A DNA stretch of 32,286 nt, taken from Collinsella sp. (GTDB lineage Bacteria; Actinomycetota; Coriobacteriia; Coriobacteriales; Coriobacteriaceae). Of this stretch, positions 31,665 through 32,286 are shown piece by piece (the stretch's first letter is position 1; each line of letters starts with the position of its first letter). Location: the NCBI GenBank assembly GCA_018378775.1, contig JAGZWV010000017.1:1-32286 (forward strand), written 5' to 3'. The position numbers and the translations under genes are program-made. Under the pieces are notes generated by a model. It was not told the DNA's origin, ran no database searches, and was given only the letters and a program-made list of their open reading frames with translations.

Positions 31665-31816
31665 CCCCAACGCCGGGATTCGAACCCGACAGGGTGCGGA
31701 GCTGAGGAAACGCGAAGCGTTTTCCAGCGCAGCACGCAAGGAGCGAAGCGACGCAGCGAAGGCGGGCGGCGCCAGCCGCACGCGGACATCCCGCTGGGGG
31801 CACCATTTAAGCTGAG

Positions 31817-31848
31817 AAGCCCGTTGCCCTCGCGGTGACGGGCTTTTT
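31817..31848 (+). terminator. Second copy of the tRNA terminator
   Basis: AAGCCCGT (31817-31824) and ACGGGCTT (31838-31845) followed by TTTG. It stands behind the duplicated tRNA 3' end without an intact tRNA before it. Confidence 0.8.
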
Positions 31849-31858
31849 GCTATCCATG

Positions 31859-31898
31859 TGCCGGGGATTCGAACCCGACAGGGTGCGAATCCCCGGCA
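31859..31898. repeat. Perfect 13-bp stem downstream of the tRNA duplication
   Basis: TGCCGGGGATTCG (31859-31871) and CGAATCCCCGGCA (31886-31898) are exact inverted copies with a 14-nt loop. The loop region belongs to the 24-bp direct repeat also found at 31675-31698. Confidence 0.75.
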
Positions 31899-31911
31899 TT
31901 ATCGCAAGGCC

Positions 31912-32132
31912 CGTGGGCAAAAAATAGCAAATATGAGTACTGTTACCAATTTAGTAACAGCGATTTCATGCCATCAGAAGGCGATTTAGACGCCAGGGGT
32001 CCTACGGCGGAAGAATTGCAAGCGTTTATCAGCTAAGTACTTGGACATATGTTGCGTAACACTGCATATTTTGCAAAAAGATAATGCTACAGGACTTGTG
32101 ACAGTACTCATATTTGACGTTTTTTGCCCACG
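31912..32132. mobile_element. MITE-like 221-bp element with 32-bp terminal inverted repeats
   Basis: The left arm 31912-31943 (CGTGGGCAAAAAA, tag, CAAATATGAGTACTGT) is matched by the right arm 32101-32132 (ACAGTACTCATATTTG, acg, TTTTTTGCCCACG) at 29 of 32 positions. Only the central three bases differ. The interior (157 bp) encodes no protein and contains a CTGTTAC/GTAACAG stem. It has the form of a non-autonomous transposable element, but could also be a large regulatory palindrome. I cannot see a clear target-site duplication. Confidence 0.65.
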
Positions 32133-32193
32133 ACCCCTTATTTCGTGGGTGAATCAGTTGCAAAACGGACTCCAAAGCGTCCTTCTCAAATCA

Positions 32194-32218
32194 AAACCAC
32201 CCCTAAAAGGGGTGGTTT
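32194..32218. terminator. Bidirectional terminator-like hairpin at the window end
   Basis: AAACCACCCCT (32194-32204) and AGGGGTGGTTT (32208-32218) pair around a 3-nt loop. The minus strand continues TTGATTTG and the plus strand GCTCTTA. Probably serves a gene beyond the window. No gene is evident in 32133-32286; a hairpin CCCACGA/TCGTGGG lies at 32127-32149. Confidence 0.7.
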
Positions 32219-32286
32219 GCTCTTAGGGTATAACCCTTGGATTTCCGGCACGCGTCTAAAGGCGCCGGCCCTCACGGGGTTCGGGC

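Larger units (their letters stand above)
31600..31887 (+). repeat. Tandem ~188-bp duplication of the tRNA 3' end, terminator and flank
   Basis: The 21 bp at 31600-31620 (tRNA 3' end with CCGCTGGGGGCACCATTT) recur exactly at 31788-31808. Each copy is followed by a similar terminator beginning AAGCCCGTT. A further 24-bp piece, starting GGGATTCGAACCC at 31675, recurs 189 bp downstream at 31864. This is a tandem duplication, a lost second tRNA copy, or a scar of site-specific insertion at the tRNA. Confidence 0.85.

Noticed and set aside
31274..31789. Minus-strand frame containing VPPAGFEPAISTLKGWRP
   Set aside because: Well-known artefact of translating the antisense of a tRNA gene.

Overview
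The window reads as chromosomal DNA of a high-GC gut actinobacterium, most probably of the Coriobacteriia (Collinsella-like). This is inferred from the GC-rich coding sequence with strong GGAGG ribosome sites, a clostridial-style second type IIA topoisomerase pair, an LPATG-anchored surface protein, several Fe/Zn-dependent alcohol dehydrogenases and a Gram-positive lipid II amidation enzyme. No database search was possible.

Layout. 2-3616: the 3' part of a topoisomerase B subunit and its complete A subunit, closed by a terminator. 3801-4958: an orphan ATPase-HTH protein preceded by a 19-bp tandem repeat. 5067-6839: an iron-sulfur-type flavodoxin reductase and a sortase-anchored surface protein. 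7455-13043: an accessory block that looks like a redox/electrophile-response island: HxlR regulator/cupin, TetR regulator/three consecutive SirTM-like (class M) sirtuin genes, and carboxymuconolactone-decarboxylase-cupin/MerR regulator. Each regulator faces a candidate target across a shared intergenic region, and two of these regions carry clear dyads. The block is bracketed by two copies of a ~66-bp repeat (6965-7031 and 13805-13870). 13290-16098: gene debris (DUF4143 ATPase tail), hairpins, a PH-domain membrane protein, a YjdF-like gene with a broken 5' end and a ToxN/AbiQ-like candidate toxin. 16424-22859: housekeeping genes (guaA, asparaginase, ychF) with a small Xre/degenerate-HAD pair and a large polyferredoxin. 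23010-26598: three NAD-dependent metal alcohol dehydrogenases (two glycerol-dehydrogenase-like, one Fe-ADH) in a row. 27099-31441: two tandem paralogous unknown proteins, then a MurT-GatD fusion. 31541-32286: tRNA-Glu with a duplicated 3' end, and a 221-bp palindromic MITE-like element.

Working together. The most promising candidate for an undescribed system is the triple sirtuin operon at 8985-11489. Gene 1 keeps the class M hallmarks (TNxD, QGD in place of the catalytic HG, Cys zinc ribbon). Gene 2 has lost the zinc ribbon. Gene 3 has QGS and its C-terminus is put out of frame by a six-C tract. None of the usual SirTM partners (macrodomain, GcvH-like protein, lipoate ligase) is visible in the window, so the target and the reversing enzyme, if any, are unknown. 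The MurT-GatD fusion is the second notable feature: both halves of the lipid II isoglutaminyl synthase sit in one 725-residue chain with conserved catalytic residues.
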